Assembly (NCBI GenBank): GCA_011947345.1
Contig: JAAVTG010001027.1
Span: forward strand, 1-64,000
Source of the DNA: Phytophthora quininea
Lineage: Eukaryota; Oomycota; Peronosporomycetes; Peronosporales; Peronosporaceae
Length of the DNA stretch: 64,000 nt
Direction: 5' to 3'
Positions 54,647-64,000 of the stretch are shown one piece after another. The notes beneath the pieces are model-generated. The model ran no database searches. It saw only the letters and a list, made by a program, of their open reading frames with translations, and had not been told where the DNA came from. The first letter of the stretch is position 1; each line of letters begins with the position of its first letter. The position numbers were made by a program, and so were the translations under genes.

Positions 54647-56109
54647 ACTTGGTCTTGGCCTTGTGGAACCTTCAATAATAAATCCGATTGTAAACAGCCA
54701 TCGGAGGTGCAGTCGTCGGTGATGTTGTAGTAGTCACTAAGTGGAGTTGTCGGGATATCGATCGTAAGTGCGTTGAATTCGATCGAGTCACTCAGGTTGA
54801 AGTGTTGGTACTTCACACCGACATTATCCATGGAAATGTTGGGGTTGCTTATTTTCTGGTGAAGTAAATCAGTCGACGTGGCGACGAAATCTGCTGAAGA
54901 GATTCCTGCTAATTCAGCTGCCGAGATAGTTCCGTTTGTAGTATTTCCTCTCTTTTTGACAAGTGCATTTGTGAACACGCCGTAATCCAATAATGAATCC
55001 TGGTCCAGAGGCCACAAAAACTCTCCTTGTTCTTTCATAACCACCGGTAACGTCAAAGTGCTGCTAGCACGAGAAATGACGCGTTCTCAACGCTCATAGG
55101 CAACTCGTTGTCGGCTGGTAAGGCGGATATCGAAGTCTCATTCAGGGTAGTATCCAGCGGTGGTTCACTTGGGTAGCGCCGTTTTCAGAATATCTCGTTG
55201 CCACTCACGTGGTCCAAATCTAAACCAAGCCAGTGACGCTATAAGGTCCTCCCCACTGCTGGTATCACGATCCGTTAGCTGTGTGCGGAGGATTGTGTTT
55301 AACACAGAATTTCCTGGTTGACTTTCGGCAAATGACGCATTCCATGTCGTGACCAGCGAGCCATTCGGTAAAGGCTTTGGCTGAGTGTCGACCATAGGTG
55401 TCGCCTGAACTAGATCTGACTGATTGATCACTGAGTTCACGTCCCCATCTACGAGTTGGACGTTGAGTGCATTCAGACCATTCGTCATCAAAAAGGATAC
55501 AAAAGCCCCCGCGAGCGCTGTGACGATATATAAGCGCGACCTGATCTGCAGAGTTGATCTTGGAATAAAGCTCAGGCATGCCACAGCCACTAGCATCGAC
55601 AGCGCATCTCCAACTGGTTTCAACACTGCTGCAACGATAAAACCCGAGATGGCATTGTAATTGTCGCTTTTCGCCTTTTGTCTACCAGGATCTGTGATGT
55701 CGGAAACAACATCCAGCGTCCTGCCGTCACCATAAAACAGGACGAGAAACGGCAGCATTGCACCCGTGGCTATCACCACCGCAAGCAATAGTCGGTCCCA
55801 GCGCACGTCGATTCGAAGCATAGTCGATGTAGCCCCCTCTTCTTCTAGGGTCTTGCTGTCGTCGATAATATCGCCAGGATCAGGTGGTGACGACTTCGTC
55901 GACTCCAACAGCCCAAACACACCATCACTGCTGCTGCGGGACCATTTCCGGTTTATTAGGCCCGTCTTGCTTGCACCGTCGCCGGAGGCGCTCCGTTGAA
56001 TTGGTCGTCTTTGCCGGTAGTTGGCATTTTGAGTAATGGAGGCTGCGGCCATCCACCAAGGCCTGCCGGACGATATCCATGGTAAGGTCTGTGTGGACGG
56101 ACAATTCAG

Positions 56110-56283
56110 TTAATCGGGTCCAGTTCTACCTGACTGAAGAGAATATCCATAGCGCCCATTCAAGATACAAAAGGAAAGTAAATAGAGCAAGATTGGCGTT
56201 ACTGCGATGGTCCTCGTCTCCATCGTCTTTCTTGAGTTGATGAACCCAGCGGCGGCACAACAGAAATTAGCACACAAGTCCAT
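56110..56283 (-). CDS. Short ORF with one membrane segment
   Basis: The ATG at 56283 gives about 57 codons with a hydrophobic run TIAVTPILLYLLSFCIL and no recognised family. It lies 57 bp upstream of the split membrane-protein gene on the same strand and might be its 5' exon or an unrelated small ORF. Confidence 0.25.
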   Translation of the reverse strand: MDLCANFCCAAAGFINSRKTMETRTIAVTPILLYLLSFCILNGRYGYSLQSGRTGPD

Positions 56284-56678
56284 ACGTCTCGACAATGACG
56301 TTCGTAACGAGCATCAATTTTTATCCGTTGAGTGACAACATCAACCCAAGCCTTGCCTCATTTCTCCACTAATAAAAAGAAGAAAACATCTTCATCCATG
56401 CAGGGTTCGTTTCTCGCATCCGCGCCAGGAACACCGCAGCAAAAATTATCCCGCCGGAGCGAAGCGGAGGCGGGCGATCCACAGCTGCATCGAACCATAA
56501 CCCGCCGCCGCTACGCGGCGGCTCTCAGTGACAGTATCTAAGGCTCTGCAGCGCCTGTTTTCCTCGCACCGACTACGGTACGTACCATGGCATTTCTGAT
56601 CGTGAAGATTGGATGGCACCCGCTCGATGCCATTCCTCGATTTTCCGTCCAGCACTCAATTGTTTTCGCTTCTCCAAT

Positions 56679-57093
56679 ATGCGCGTCTCGCTTTGCCTGC
56701 TGTTTGCTGTTATTGCCACCTTTGCTGCGAGTGGAAGCGCCTCCGACCAGACCGCGATCTCGAAGGTAGAATCACCCGACGCGGTGCGCTCGTTGACTCA
56801 AGACCAGGACGAAGGCAAGAAGTTTCTGCGAGGACTCAACATGATAGATGCAACTGAAGACGACGACGAGGAGAGCCATTGCCAACCTGCGCAACCTCAC
56901 CAAGCAGAGAAAAATCTTCCGGGCAATGGCCACAGACGACACTTACCGCAATACTGTCTACGCCGGGTGGCGCGCTGAGAAGTTGACCCCAGAAATGGTC
57001 CGCATGGATTTCCACTTCCTCAGATCCCGCGAAGGTATGTCCGCCTTCGACGGGTATGTGGACTACATCGCGAAGCACGGCTTCCCAGCATAA
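56679..57093 (+). pseudogene. RxLR-like secreted effector, copy 2 (frameshifted)
   Basis: The ATG at 56679 begins the same signal peptide as copy 1 (MRVSLCLLFAVIATFAAS). Here the RxLR-type motif is in frame as KFLR, followed by the acidic stretch, but the frame is lost within the EER segment at about 56872. The C-terminal domain is readable only in another frame, to the stop at 57093. Copy 1 is broken before the KFLR, so the two copies have independent lesions. Confidence 0.75.
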
Positions 57094-57218
57094 GAAACAA
57101 ATGTGAATATAACTGCAATATGTATCCTTTCAAATTCGACTATTTAGTGTAGAACACATATTTTGACCTTATTCCATCAAACCGCGAGTATATCAATCAG
57201 GAGAGCTCGTTCGTGACC

Positions 57219-57593
57219 ATGCTACAGCGCACGAGCAGCCTGGTGCGGCGTGTTATCGACCAGGAGGAGGCCCATGCTGCATACAACCGCCATGTACTCA
57301 CAGAGGTGCGTAGAAGCAACAAAGAAGGAGCCAACATTTGGGGTGATGAAGTTTTGGATACACGTGTCATCCAGGTGCAGAGCGTCCTGGACGAGATGGT
57401 GTACGACGTGGAGAGCTGCGAGCACGAGCGCGAGCTTGTGTTACTTAAGAGAAAATTAAATGCGGCGGAGAGTTCGTTGTCGGAGTACCAGGAACGAGAG
57501 AGCGAGCTGATCCAGGAGAGACAGCAGGTGTGGCATGTGATACCCTTGTTGTTGTCAATTTACTGTAAAATTATGACTGAAAATTATGTATGA
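57219..57593 (+). pseudogene. Coiled-coil gene first exon, duplicated fragment
   Basis: From the ATG at 57219 (MLQRTSSLVRRVIDQEEAHA) the exon is the same as copy 1 at 39654-39346, then runs through the intron donor to 57593, where homology ends. The downstream exons are absent, so this is a truncated fragment of the F-box/coiled-coil gene. Confidence 0.75.
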
Positions 57594-57924
57594 GGCTTAG
57601 AGTTGGGTAATCGACCAGATCGGATTGATCGATCTGTACCTTCTGACCGATTCGATTGGTCCATACCGATTATCGATTTTTATCGATTGAATCCGATCGG
57701 ATCCGATTCGATCGGATCGACTCGATATAAAAAATCTAACTGATCCTGCAGAAACAGATCCAGTGTTGCATTTGAATACGAAGGATAACAGGTGTGAACT
57801 ACAACGACAGCGAGTTCATCCTTCTATTTCTAATATAATTTTAAACGAGCTTCCGCATTCAAAACAAAAGGTTCTAGTCATCTGACTCGGACCTTCGACA
57901 AAGTTTCTGCCCACTGGGCAGGCA

Positions 57925-60480
57925 GTGTCGATGGACCCGGCAGCAAGCGTCGCTCGAGTGAGAGGGAGGGGAGGCACTTCAGGTGGCCCGAACGCGGGTG
58001 ATGTGGAGTCTGGTGTGACGCTAGCGTCGCGCGGGCACGTCTGCTGCGGATGCGAATTAGCCTGGTGCGTCGGTCAACGGCGCGTCTGGCAGTGTGACGA
58101 TGGGAAGCGGTGGCTCTGCAAGCAGCACGTCTGGGTCCGTGGCTGTGGTCGGCGGCTCCAGCGCTGCAGACAGCGGCGGCTCTGTGTCGGTGCATGGTGG
58201 CCACAGTGGCGGTGATTCTGTGGGCGGCTCTGTGACGTTGCAGAGTGGCTCGAGTGCCGCAGACGCTGCCAGTGGTTTTATCGATATTGGGAGCGGGGCT
58301 GCGGCAAGGTCAGGCGCTAGTGGCAACATCAGTGTTTGCAAGGGCAGCGCGGTGTACGGCGCGTCAGGGACACTGTCGGTGGTGTCTGGGGACAGCTCCA
58401 GCGCTTCAAGCGGCGACATACTCGTCGCGAGCGGTCTTTCGACATCGTGCATCCGCGGCGGCTCAACCGGCCGCGCGAATGCACGCGGAGGCTTCATGTC
58501 ATCCGGCCCGGATGGCGTGGTGAGCCTGGTGAGTGGTGTTCGTCGCAGTGCTGGCGGCGGGGTAGTGGACATAGCTGCCGGTGGCAGCACTAGAAGAGTG
58601 TGGGTGGCGGCAACGGAACGTGCGCGGCGGGCCTTTGAGTGGATCCTCGGGCGAAGCTGGCGGCGTCTCTCTGTCTGGCGGCGTGGGTTCGTCTGGCCCG
58701 ACCATCGGGGAGGTGTTTCTCTCGACGGCGGCATGAGTGGCGCTGGTGTGGGCGGCCGTGTGGCTATCTCTTCTAGCGCCGGTTTGCTCGGAAGTGGTTC
58801 CGTGCGTGTTGCGACCGGTGTGAGTTTGACGGGGATAGTCCGAGCGGCGCCGTGTCGGTCAGTAGCGGTGAGTCCGCGGACGCGGCTTCGGGCGACGTGA
58901 GTGTGTCGTCGGGGCCTTCTTCGTCGAGCTTCAGTGGAAATGTGTCTGTGGCGTCTGGCTCTGCAGGCGGAACGGCCGGCAACGTGTCGGTGTCGGGAGG
59001 CTCTAGCAGCTCGTCGACGGGAGGTGTCGTGTCCGTGGTGAGCGGCGGCGTCTCGAGCGGCGGCGTCTCGAGCGGCGCTGTGTCTGTTGGTAGCGCTGCA
59101 TCGAGTGGCGCGTCGGTTTCTGGCGCGGTGTCGTTGGTGTCTGGGAAACTGTGGCTGGCGCGTCCGGCGCTGTGAGTGTGGCGAGCGGGTCTAGCGCCAG
59201 CTCGAACGGCGGCGCGCTGGATGTGGTCGGCGGGTCTAGTGGTGGTGCTGGGGATGGAGGCACCATCACAGTGGCCGGTGGCAACACGTTGACGGGAGAT
59301 GCCGGCTCCGTTAAGGTGAGCGGCGGATTATCTTAGTCAAGCGGCTTGGGAGGCTCGGTCAGTGTGTCTGGCGGGTCGTCGACGGACGGCTCCGGAGGTG
59401 ACGTGACAATCGCTAGTGGTGCTTCCGGGAGTGGTGTTGCCGGAAGCAGTGTGGCCGTCCGTAGCGGCTCCGGCGGTGGCCTGCGCATCATCCAAGGCGA
59501 CAGCGTCGCGGTTGGCAGCGATGTGGAGCTGCGCGGCGGCGCTGTGAGGAGCTCGTCTCCTGCACAGAAAGTGAAGATCGTGGGGTCTCCGAACGCGCTA
59601 GGCGACGGAGGCGATGTGTCGGTTGAGGCCGGGTCGTCTGATGCGAGTGCCGGTGGGTCTGTGTCTGTGACCAGCGGCGTCGGCGCCTCGACTAGTGGCA
59701 ACGTGATCGTGTCGACCGGCGTGGTGTCGGGTGGATCGAGTGGCGATGTCGCTGTGAGCACGAGTGCTAGTAGTGTCTCGAGTGGGTCTGTCGGAATCGC
59801 GAGCGGGTCCGGCGAGACTCGTGCTGGGTCCATCGACGTATCCAGGGGTTCGTCTGGAAGCGGAGAAGGCTCTGGCATTTCTGTGGTTGGCGGCGCGTCC
59901 AACGCGTCGACCGGTGGCAATGTGACGATCGTCAGCGGCGAGGGCGTATCGACCGAGAGCGGCACGGTGGTAGTGCGTTCTCACGCCGGCACAGGCAGCG
60001 CCGTCAGTGGGTCCGTGTCGCTGTCGAGCGGTCCGACGGATGACGGTTCGTCTGGCTTGGTCTCGATCACGTCTGGCTCATCGATGAGAGGACCCAGTGG
60101 ACCGTTGCGCGTCGGCGGTGGCGACGCTGGCGACTCTGGCGGGTCTGTGAGCGTGTCTGGAGGCAGCAGCTCCGGCGCGTCTGGGTCCGGCGGTGTGACC
60201 GGTTTGAGTGGAGGTGCTAGTGCAACGGGCGGCACCGTGACGGTGGCTGCTGGTTTGAGCTCGGCTGGCGACTGGGCTTCGCTATCTCTGACGAGTGGAG
60301 AAGGGTCCGCCGGCAGGACTGGACCCGTGGCTGCAGACAGCGGTGGCTCTGTGTCGGTGCACACGCGACTGCACGCGGAGGCTCCGTGTCTGTGTCATCC
60401 GGCCCGGATGGCGTGGTGAGCCTGGTGAGTGGTGTCCGTCGAAGTGCCGGCGGCGGGGTAGTGGACATAGGCCGGTGGCA
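57925..60480 (+). pseudogene. Gly/Ser/Val-rich tandem-repeat protein (adhesin/beta-helix-like)
   Basis: Frames 58094-58620, 58852-59160, 59151-59336 and 59346-60419 encode dozens of imperfect 12-17-residue units of the form SGGSVSVSGGSS / SGDVTIASGAS. The alternation of small residues and Val/Ile suggests a beta-solenoid surface or secreted protein. One atypical unit set (RIIQGDSVAVGSDVELRGGA near 59490) breaks the pattern. A block near 58490-58610 (SSGPDGVVSLVSGVRRSAGG) recurs near 60395-60490, so the array also has a long-period duplication of about 1.9 kb. Several frame changes and a TAG at 59335 break it. No signal peptide or start found. Confidence 0.55.
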
Positions 60481-60901
60481 GCACTAGAGAGAGTGTGGGT
60501 GCGGCAACGTGAACGTGCGCGGCGTCTGGAAAGGTGACCGGCAGCGCTGGTGGTACGGCTTGTGCAGTCGTAAGGTGGTTTGAGAGATGGAATCGTAACA
60601 TTCGTGGTGCGGTGACGTCTACTGGCCGCTGATACGACGTTATTGGTGGTGAAAGGAGGAAGCAGAGCACACTTTTGATCGGCGTCAGCGAGTTGTCTGT
60701 CGTTTGGCCTTTCATACGTTTAACGGAGCCCAGCGACGAGATGAAATACGGCGCATCAATCGGATCCGATCCGATCCGATCCGATCAGACTCGGGCTTCA
60801 TATTCCCGCTGGCGGCGATCAAAATCATTTTCGCATTTGCGAGCTAGTGCGAAGCCGTTCACCCCCTCTCTCTACCTCTCCTGGAGCTATCACTTCACAA
60901 C

Positions 60902-62946
60902 ATGGAGGAGCAAGAGAACTCAAGCACAAACATGTCTTCTAGCACCTCGCAGGGATCGCAAACACAAAAAGATCTGACGTCTGGACATATATCCACGAAA
61001 ACAACAAGGGATCATATGCCTGTCTACTCTGTTCTGCTGACTCAGGGCCTCACTGGAGTACTTGCGCGCACTCTACATTTCGTCGCCATCTCAGACAGAA
61101 GCACCCAGAAGTTTATGGCGGCGTCAATAAGAAATCCCGACAGCCTGACTTACTGGACTTTGGCTTCGAGCGCTTCGTGAAGCAGCGAACTTTGGACAAG
61201 GATGCTGTCGATGCTGAGTTGGTAGCTTTAATCGTGAAATCTTCACTCCCACTAAACTTGGTTGAGAAGGATGAGTTTCGCTCCTTCTGCGAGTCACTCA
61301 ATCCGGACTACACGCCACCGACGCGCAAGACTGTGCGTAAAAGATTATGGAGCGTTGGGCGTGTGAGAAGGCACTCGTGAGACGTGAATTACTGCAAGGA
61401 GTTGCAAACTGCCGTGCTGCACTTACCACCGATATGTGGACTTCGGCGGCTAACAAAGGGTACATGGTTATCACCATGCATTTTATTGACGACGACTGGA
61501 ATATCCGATCTGTTATGGTCGGCTTTACGAGAGTGGAATACCCTCACTCCGGCAATAGGCTCGCGCAGCACCTGCTCGACACCGTCCGTGCGATGGATCA
61601 GTCCCTCGTTACAAAATTGTGGACAATCACAACGGACAACGCTAGCAACAATGGCACAATGGTTACCGCAATTAACAAGGAACTGGAAGGCGAAGTTGCT
61701 AGCAATGAAGGTTTGAGGATTTCTGATCCGCCATCAGGGCCTGGACAGACCCCTACGCATCCTTTAAAGGTCGTTCAAGTGCGCTGCCTGGCTCATGTGT
61801 TTCAACTGGCAGTCAAAGAAGGTCTCAAACAATGTCCAATAATGGACGACGGCGTGGGTATAATCCGTGACATCCTGAAGAAGATATCGGACTCGCCGTC
61901 ACTTCTAGAGGCGCTACAAAAGTGTGCACATCTATAGATGTAGCGTTTGTAGCACCAGCACTAGACTGTGTGACGCGATGGAACAGCACGCTAACGATGC
62001 TAGCTTCAGCACGCTCTTTAAAGGAGGCAATTCAAGAGCTTCAACGCAGAATTCGGGGAAACACGAAGGCTACAAAGAATTCATCATTGGGCCAAGCGAT
62101 CGGCTCGCTGAGTCGATACCAGAGGCAACATGGGGGTACTTGGCGGAGCTCGCAAGGTTCCTCAGACCAATTAAGGCTGCAACTACAATGATGTCTGGCA
62201 AAAACTACCCCACCTTTGGCGTCGCGTTATTGGTTTTTGACCTCGTCTCGAAACACGCGGCCAAGACGAAAGATACTGCTGCCTCTTGGTATACGAAAGA
62301 CTTTGCGCGCGCCTTCAAACAGAAGCTTGACGAGTACATACCGCACGTCAAGACTAGAGAGGCACAGATTGCTGCCGTCCTTGATCCACGGGTTAAGTCC
62401 CACCTAGTCAAGATTGGCATTGAAATCGCCGACGCGAAACGTATCGTCGAAGCAGAGTTCGAATCCCAGTATCGGTATGAGCACGAGAGAAGAGAAGCAA
62501 GCGCTAGAGCGATGATGCAAACGCAAGAACAAGAAGAAGAAGTCGAAGACGAGGAAGCTTTGGGCTCACTTATGGATGAACACCTCGGCTTGGTTACGCC
62601 TGAACGCGATATTGGTGAATCTTTCGCAAGTGAGTTAAGTAGGTGGCTTGACCATAAAGACACGACTATGGCCATGAAAACACCAAGCAGAAACGTATGC
62701 CGATGGATGAGAGATGAAGCGTCGTCGTTCCCGCGTGTACAGATGATGGCACGAGATTATCTTGCTGTAATGGCAACCTCAGTGCCTAGCGAACAAGCAT
62801 TTTCTGCATCAGGAACTACAATCACCAAACGACGCGCTCGACTTAAGGACGATGCCATCTCAGCCATGTTGGAGTTGCAAGCATTTCTTGGATTCAATGC
62901 AACCTCCGGTGATGTCCATGCTGATCCTGTCGACCTTCGCTGGTAA
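60902..62946 (+). pseudogene. hAT transposase with BED finger (hAT-3)
   Basis: The ATG at 60902 (MEEQENSSTNMSSS) leads, after a frame change near 60970, into a BED-type zinc finger: YACLLCSADSG near 61020, then STFRRHLRQKH near 61075 (C-x2-C...H-x4-H). RNase H core: AALTTDMWTSAANKGYMVIT near 61420 and KLWTITTDNASNNGTMVTAI near 61620, then VRCLAHVFQLAVKEGL near 61790. A frame change near 61925 precedes RWNSTLTMLASA and ESIPEATWGYLAELARFLRP. The dimerisation domain is YLAVMATSVPSEQAFSASGT near 62760-62820. Four frames are needed, so this copy is inactive as read. The 340-codon C-terminal frame (61924-62946) is intact. Confidence 0.85.
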
Positions 62947-63022
62947 TACAGAAGCAGAAGCTCCTTCCATCATTCATTTTTCAATTACTAGCAGCGGTTC
63001 ACTTCATTATGATGCTGTTTAG

Positions 63023-64000
63023 CTAGTCATTGGTCCAGTAGCAGATGTGCCGTTTTCGCGGCCGTCGGCGATCTTCGCCCGTCAGCATCTTGATCATCGT
63101 AGACTTACTGGCACCGTTCGGGCCGAGCACGGCGATACGGCTCGTCATAGCGCACGTCACAGAGATGTTGCTGATCGACGGCTTGTCCGTGCTAGGGTAC
63201 TTGTACAAGCAGTTCGTCAGACGAACGATGGGCGTACCCTCGTTCTTGATGTCGGCAAGGAAACTCGGCTCTGGGAACGTGAACTTGAACGTCGCAGCGT
63301 CCAGCTCGTAGTACGCCTTGGCCTCCGGCTTCACCTCCACGAACTTCGACAGGTTGCCCTTGTAGATCTTCAGCTTGCGCGTCTCGTAGTGAATGATGTT
63401 CGTGCACACCGTGTCCAGGAAACCAGAGTCGTGCGACACCATGATGCTCGTCACGTTCGGCAGTTCAACAGGTAGTTCTCCAGCCACGCAACGTTTTTCA
63501 CGTCCAAGTGGTTCGTCGGCTCATCAAGCAGCAGGATGTCGGCCTTCTGTAGCATAGTGAAGGTAGCTCCAGTTTCATCTTGCAACCACCCGACAGCGTG
63601 GCCACGGCCTGGGCCTGCATCTCCGGCGTGAAGCCGACGCTCGACAGCGAGTTCATGACCTCCTGGCGCGGGGTCACCTTCAGGTCCTCATCCGCAAGGA
63701 TGAAGTCCACTACCGACAGCTCGACCTCCGACTCCTGCACGTTGTGCTCCACGAACACTGCCTTCAGCTCGTCCTTCGCAGGGAAGCCGTCAAGCTGGCC
63801 GTTCGCGATGGCGCGCATTAGCGTAGACTTACCGCAACCGTTAGGGCCGCACAAACCGTAGCGGTGGCCGCGCTTCAGGCGGAGACGGGCGTTGTTGAGC
63901 AGGTCATACCACCGTAGGCGAGCAAGAACTCGCAGATGCACAGGCACGGGATGCCCTCGTCGCAGTCCACGTCCTCGATGAAGATGCTCTTGTTCTCCTT
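63023..64000 (-). pseudogene. Elongation factor 3 (eEF3)-like ABCF ATPase, truncated
   Basis: Part of a fungal/oomycete-type eEF3, a ribosome-binding ABCF ATPase needed for translation elongation. The gene enters from the right edge: CEFLLAYGG near 63930, first Walker A GLCGPNGCGKSTLMRAIANG near 63850-63800, signature LSGGCKMKL near 63570, then after a frame change near 63560 SIMVSHDSGFLDTVC near 63440, YKGNLSKFVEVKPEAKAYYE and the second Walker A VLGPNGASKSTMIKMLTGE near 63110. The second Walker A has Ser where Gly is usual. Sequence ends at the hAT-3 side right after LTGE, losing the rest of ABC2. It is a truncated fragment. Confidence 0.82.

Larger units (their letters stand above)
46744..56052 (-). 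pseudogene. Multi-pass membrane protein gene split by Gypsy-3
   Basis: The 5' part (56052-54647) starts at an ATG (MAAASITQNANYRQRRPIQR) and has three hydrophobic spans: LLLAVVIATGAMLPFLVLFY near 55770, ISGFIVAAVLKPVGDALSML near 55620 and YIVTALAGAFVSFLM near 55520. A long region with N-glycosylation-type sites (NTTNGT, NISM, NLSD) follows. The 3' part (47817-46744) continues this extracellular-like region, has a fourth span (AIISFVGVALVLATAIGIAI near 47050) and a charged C-terminus. The frame reads across the Gypsy-3 site once the element and one CTTGG copy are discounted. Further frame changes near 55165, 55070 and 47360 suggest decay or sequence errors. I recognise no family; a transporter or receptor-like role would be a guess. 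Confidence 0.65.
56539..57600. repeat. Inverted second copy of the effector / coiled-coil junction
   Basis: This is the reverse complement of 42620-42007 joined directly to 39678-39277, i.e. the copy 1 region without the Crypton. It covers the effector promoter, the effector gene, the spacer and the first coiled-coil exon plus part of its intron. It ends at TATGAGGCTTA near 57600. A roughly 50-bp stretch at 56603-56655 differs from copy 1. Confidence 0.9.
57606..62946 (+). mobile_element. hAT-3 transposon region with internal repeat gene
   Basis: A GATC-rich block (57606-57730, with GATCGGATT/GATCCGATC motifs) and a second one (60755-60795, GGATCCGATCC in tandem) flank a Gly/Ser-rich coding repeat; a hAT transposase follows at 60902. 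GATCC-type subterminal repeats would fit transposase binding sites at a hAT 5' end. A matching right terminus was not found before 63022, so the boundaries are uncertain. Confidence 0.5.

Noticed and set aside
60760..60800. GATCC tandem repeat as a centromeric or telomeric satellite
   Set aside because: Only a few units long and located beside a hAT transposase; subterminal transposon repeats explain it better.
48000..63000. CRISPR-like arrays among short repeats
   Set aside because: The repeats are coding (Gly/Ser units, VVExG units) with no unique-spacer structure, and the genome is eukaryotic.

Overview
The window looks like a repeat-rich, gene-sparse block of an oomycete nuclear genome, most likely Phytophthora or a close relative. 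The support is short GT-AG introns of about 60 bp, secreted RxLR-like effector remnants, chromodomain Ty3/Gypsy elements, a Crypton, hAT and MULE transposons, oomycete-style ankyrin repeats and a eukaryotic EF3 fragment. No rRNA, tRNA or CRISPR array was recognised. Frameshifts are common and often fall in homopolymer runs, so some 'pseudogenes' may be assembly errors.

Layout. 1-2105: broken hAT transposase. 2217-3391: unrecognised coding debris. 3538-10273: Gypsy-1 (minus strand), with an antisense cysteine-protease-like ORF. 10274-16181: arm A of an inverted duplication, holding 5'-truncated Lon, a THEM6-like thioesterase, an RxLR-like effector pseudogene split by a LINE fragment, and a TIR element. 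16182-22883: Gypsy-2 (minus). 22884-29162: the loop, with a second hAT remnant, nibrin (NBS1) and a C2H2-finger gene. 29163-36545: arm B, the mirror copy of arm A with a MULE inserted; full-length Lon runs on to 37628.

37773-44199: two minus-strand coiled-coil genes. One has an F-box-like segment, the other an N-terminal zinc finger. Between them lie a Crypton (39679-42011) and an RxLR-like effector gene. 44369-46650: ankyrin genes and remnants. 46744-56052: a multi-pass membrane protein gene split by Gypsy-3 (47818-54646), which has a CTTGG target-site duplication. 56539-57600: an inverted second copy of the effector/coiled-coil junction that lacks the Crypton. 57606-62946: a third hAT element enclosing Gly/Ser/Val-rich tandem-repeat coding sequence. 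63023-64000: truncated eEF3.

How it fits together. The host genes that can be read are housekeeping genes: mitochondrial protein quality control (Lon), lipid thioesterase, DNA double-strand-break repair (NBS1) and translation (eEF3). Most are duplicated, truncated or interrupted. The two inverted duplications let insertions be dated relative to each other: the LINE (arm A), the MULE (arm B) and the Crypton (copy 1) each have a matching empty site elsewhere in the window. The least explained items are the extra ORFs carried by the Gypsy elements: two antisense ORFs near the 3' LTR and one ORF upstream of gag.
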